Shown here: piece after piece, positions 6,901 to 7,540 of the stretch
How the letters are laid out: the number at the start of each line of letters is the position of its first letter
Numbering within the stretch: the first letter of the stretch is position 1
Assembly (NCBI GenBank): GCA_002291855.1
Contig: DBAW01000043.1
Coordinates: 1-7,540 of the forward strand
Direction of reading: 5' to 3'
Length of the DNA stretch: 7,540 nucleotides
DNA from: Sphingomonas sp. UBA1000
GTDB lineage: Bacteria > Pseudomonadota > Alphaproteobacteria > Sphingomonadales > Sphingomonadaceae
Translations under genes and position numbers: made by a program
The notes under the pieces: model-generated
What the model saw: the letters and a program-made list of their open reading frames with translations, nothing else
Told to the model about the DNA's origin: nothing
Databases searched by the model: none

Positions 6901-7219
6901 CGAGCAGCTCGACATCGTCTATGGCGCGATCATGTCGACCGAGGGCCGGCCGACCGCCTATCAGATCGCGCGCGTCGATGCTCTGGAGCGCGAGCTGAAA
7001 GAGGTCGAGGACGGCTTTGCCGCGCTCAAGACCGGCGATGTGTCGCGGCTGATGGCCGCGGCGCGCGCGGCCGGGGAGCCGGTGGTCGATCTGGCGGCGA
7101 TCCGCGTCGAGGAGCAGCAGAGCGGCGGCGGCCGCGCCGATGCGCTGGCCGCCGCCCTGATCGGCACCCGCTTCTTCGGCGCGTTCGACACGCTGGTCGC
7201 GCGGGCCGAAAAGGACTGA
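3935..7219 (+). CDS. VPS10/sortilin-type Asp-box beta-propeller protein, secreted or periplasmic
   Basis: The product is 1094 residues with a Sec-type signal peptide (hydrophobic TGLAVALAVPALCVAA, cleavage near APAAAQ, residue 37). Eleven Asp-box/BNR-like motifs of the S/T-x-D-G-G-x-S/T-W/F type are seen, with starts near residues 99, 153, 204, 269, 321, 367, 409, 546, 615, 669 and 715. They mark blades of one or two beta-propellers, and the gap between 409 and 546 suggests two modules. HGRGIWVIDD (752-761) closes the propeller part, as in bacterial proteins annotated WD40/YVTN/BNR-like or, loosely, glycosyl hydrolase. An Ig-like beta region follows (about 775-905, with PGRYTVRL), then a helical, partly charged C-terminus (about 915-1090). 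I see no sialidase FRIP motif and no obvious catalytic set, so a binding or scaffold role is likelier than hydrolysis. The mature chain has only two cysteines (about 187 and 224), a possible disulfide. ATG 3935 is chosen; GTG 3920, overlapping the upstream stop, is an alternative, and neither has a strong ribosome-binding site, which suggests translational coupling. Confidence 0.88.
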   Translation: MTKITMTAAERRLATMTGLAVALAVPALCVAAPAAAQTGKAAKAAASAPLDSATISGIGIRNIGSAAMSGRIASLAAREEKDGKITLFVGAASGGVWKSDDGGTSFKPVFDKQPVQSIGVVKLDPNNRDTIWVGTGEAWTRNSVSVGNGVYKSTDGGETWTHMGLPGTERISDIVIDPRDSNTVYVCAPGALWSDSADRGLYKTTDGGKSWTLVLKGPNLSTGCATIAIDPSDPGRLIAGLWDFRRKGWTFRSGGEGPDAPSGSALMESRDGGKTWTAMTAETHKGLPKGPWGRTEVVFAPSNPKRVYAFVENTRSALYVSDDGGATFQERDRSQNMVWRPFYFAKMFVDPTNADRVFKTNLSLIVSEDGGKSFGSAQGSSHGDWHALWINPNNPRHLIGGDDGGMWTSFDGGNRWIKSENLPISQFYHVSVDDKDPYQVYGGLQDNSSWVGDSAYPGGITNGRWENLYGGDGFWVFADPTDPNFAYAEYQGGNLARIDRRTLSQRGIQPQAGYKEKLRFNWNTPLHLSPNEKGTLYIGAQYLFRTRDQGQSWDRISPDLTTNDPARQQQEQSGGITVDNSAAEMHTTIYSISESPKAKGMIWVGTDDGRVQLTTNDGAAWTDVTRNLKLPNAGNWISWVEASRHDAATAYVTVDRHTYGDMGAYLYRTRDGGRSWQPLVTPRTAGVRGYAHVIKEDSVNPDLLFLGTEYGLFVSLDGGASWAEFKGKDFPSVAVRDIALQTRDNDLVLATHGRGIWVIDDITPWRALNASTRAATVTLLPGRPVQQRISGNGGWASGDAVFAGANPPSGAVISFYQKDRHVIGRMKLEVLDAEGKVVDTLPVSKRRGLNRIEWSMRVKPPVVPPAAQLAFSATQGARVVPGRYTVRLTKADQVVTMPLDIGLDRRAGYTVDDRKMQFDAAQRVSTLFGRMSVLVAQLNAVIGQAGRGAAAAGPNQALAKSVLDRASALKTQVVATKEGGAITGEERLREQLDIVYGAIMSTEGRPTAYQIARVDALERELKEVEDGFAALKTGDVSRLMAAARAAGEPVVDLAAIRVEEQQSGGGRADALAAALIGTRFFGAFDTLVARAEKD

Positions 7220-7233
7220 GCGGACAGGTGAAA

Positions 7234-7540
7234 ATGACGATCGGACCGATGCGGCCGCCCCTGTGGGCGGCCGCATATGCCTCCCTTGTCGCCGGCGCAT
7301 TCGGCGCGCTGGCGCTGGCGTCGCCCGCCCCGCCCGCCCCGCCCGCTTCTGCCCCAAGCGATACCGCCGAATGGGCGGAGCCGGGGGCGCAGGCCGAACG
7401 CGATGCGGCCGGCCTGTGGCCGCCGATCGTCATTACCGCCGCAGACGAGCCGCGCCGCGTGAAGCCGCCGCAGATCCGGCTGGGCGCGGACCTGCTGCTC
7501 GACCTCCAGCCGCGCACACTTGCCGATGCGCTGCGCGGCG
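7234..7540 (+). CDS. Unrecognised exported or membrane-anchored Pro/Ala-rich protein, N-terminal part (cut by window edge)
   Basis: The frame is open from ATG 7234 to the right edge (102 codons, no stop). A short basic start (MTIGPMRPP) leads into a hydrophobic segment, LWAAAYASLVAGAFGALALA (residues 10-29), then a Pro/Ala linker SPAPPAPPASAPS, an acidic stretch, and PPIVITA followed by RLGADLLLDLQPRTLADALRG. This is either a signal peptide or a single membrane anchor with the rest in the periplasm. The start lies 14 nt after the stop of the propeller gene, with AGGTG at 7226-7230, so it is very likely co-transcribed. An in-frame GTG at 7228 and a second ATG at 7249 are alternative starts. 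I do not recognise the family. Confidence 0.68.
   Translation, partial: MTIGPMRPPLWAAAYASLVAGAFGALALASPAPPAPPASAPSDTAEWAEPGAQAERDAAGLWPPIVITAADEPRRVKPPQIRLGADLLLDLQPRTLADALRG
7322..7346 (+). repeat. Short 9-bp tandem repeat coding the Pro/Ala linker
   Basis: The unit CGCCCGCCC is present at 7322-7330 and 7331-7339 with a partial third copy at 7340-7346. It encodes the PAPPAPPA linker after the hydrophobic segment of the right-edge protein. Because the period is a multiple of three, copy-number change would alter linker length without a frameshift. Confidence 0.6.

Noticed and set aside
3773..7357. A 1194-codon open frame antisense to the propeller gene
   Set aside because: It mirrors the propeller gene's GC-rich third positions. 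Its translation is Arg/Gly/Ala/His/Ile-rich without domain motifs or an export signal, while the sense frame has clear repeated Asp boxes.

Overview
The window looks like the chromosome of a GC-rich alphaproteobacterium, most likely a member of the Sphingomonadales. This rests on the very high GC, the strong G/C bias at third codon positions (which opens long antisense reading frames), the protein styles (an HGL-type TonB, a Fiu-like siderophore receptor and a large Asp-box repeat protein) and the form of the putative Fur boxes. The taxonomic call is an inference, because no RNA gene or taxonomic marker is present.

Left part, minus strand (1-2734): an iron-uptake pair. A complete 748-residue TonB-dependent siderophore receptor (2734 down to 488) is followed on the same strand by the N-terminal 120 residues of a TonB-family energy transducer (360 down to 1, cut by the window edge). 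The 127-base gap holds a perfect 10-bp-stem hairpin 11 nt after the receptor stop, then a perfect 8-bp-arm palindrome of the Fur-box type ahead of tonB. A second, less symmetrical Fur-like site lies 60 bases upstream of the receptor start. Both genes therefore appear to be iron-repressed from separate promoters. In this model the receptor imports a ferric (probably catecholate) siderophore using force relayed by this TonB.

Middle (2735-3125): a 391-base divergent intergenic region with the receptor promoter on its left side. It also holds a GC-rich leader with a bulged hairpin and an 11-bp direct repeat just upstream of the plus-strand genes. No gene is visible in it.

Right part, plus strand (3126-7540): an apparent operon of three exported proteins. 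First is a 265-residue LolA-like beta-rich periplasmic protein. Next is a 1094-residue VPS10/sortilin-type Asp-box (BNR-like) beta-propeller protein with a C-terminal Ig-like and helical part. Last is an unrecognised membrane-anchored or secreted, Pro/Ala-rich protein cut by the right edge. Gene spacings are 11 and 14 nt. All three have an N-terminal hydrophobic export segment, so the operon probably acts in the cell envelope, but its substrate or partner is unknown. I see no mobile element, CRISPR array, tRNA or rRNA.
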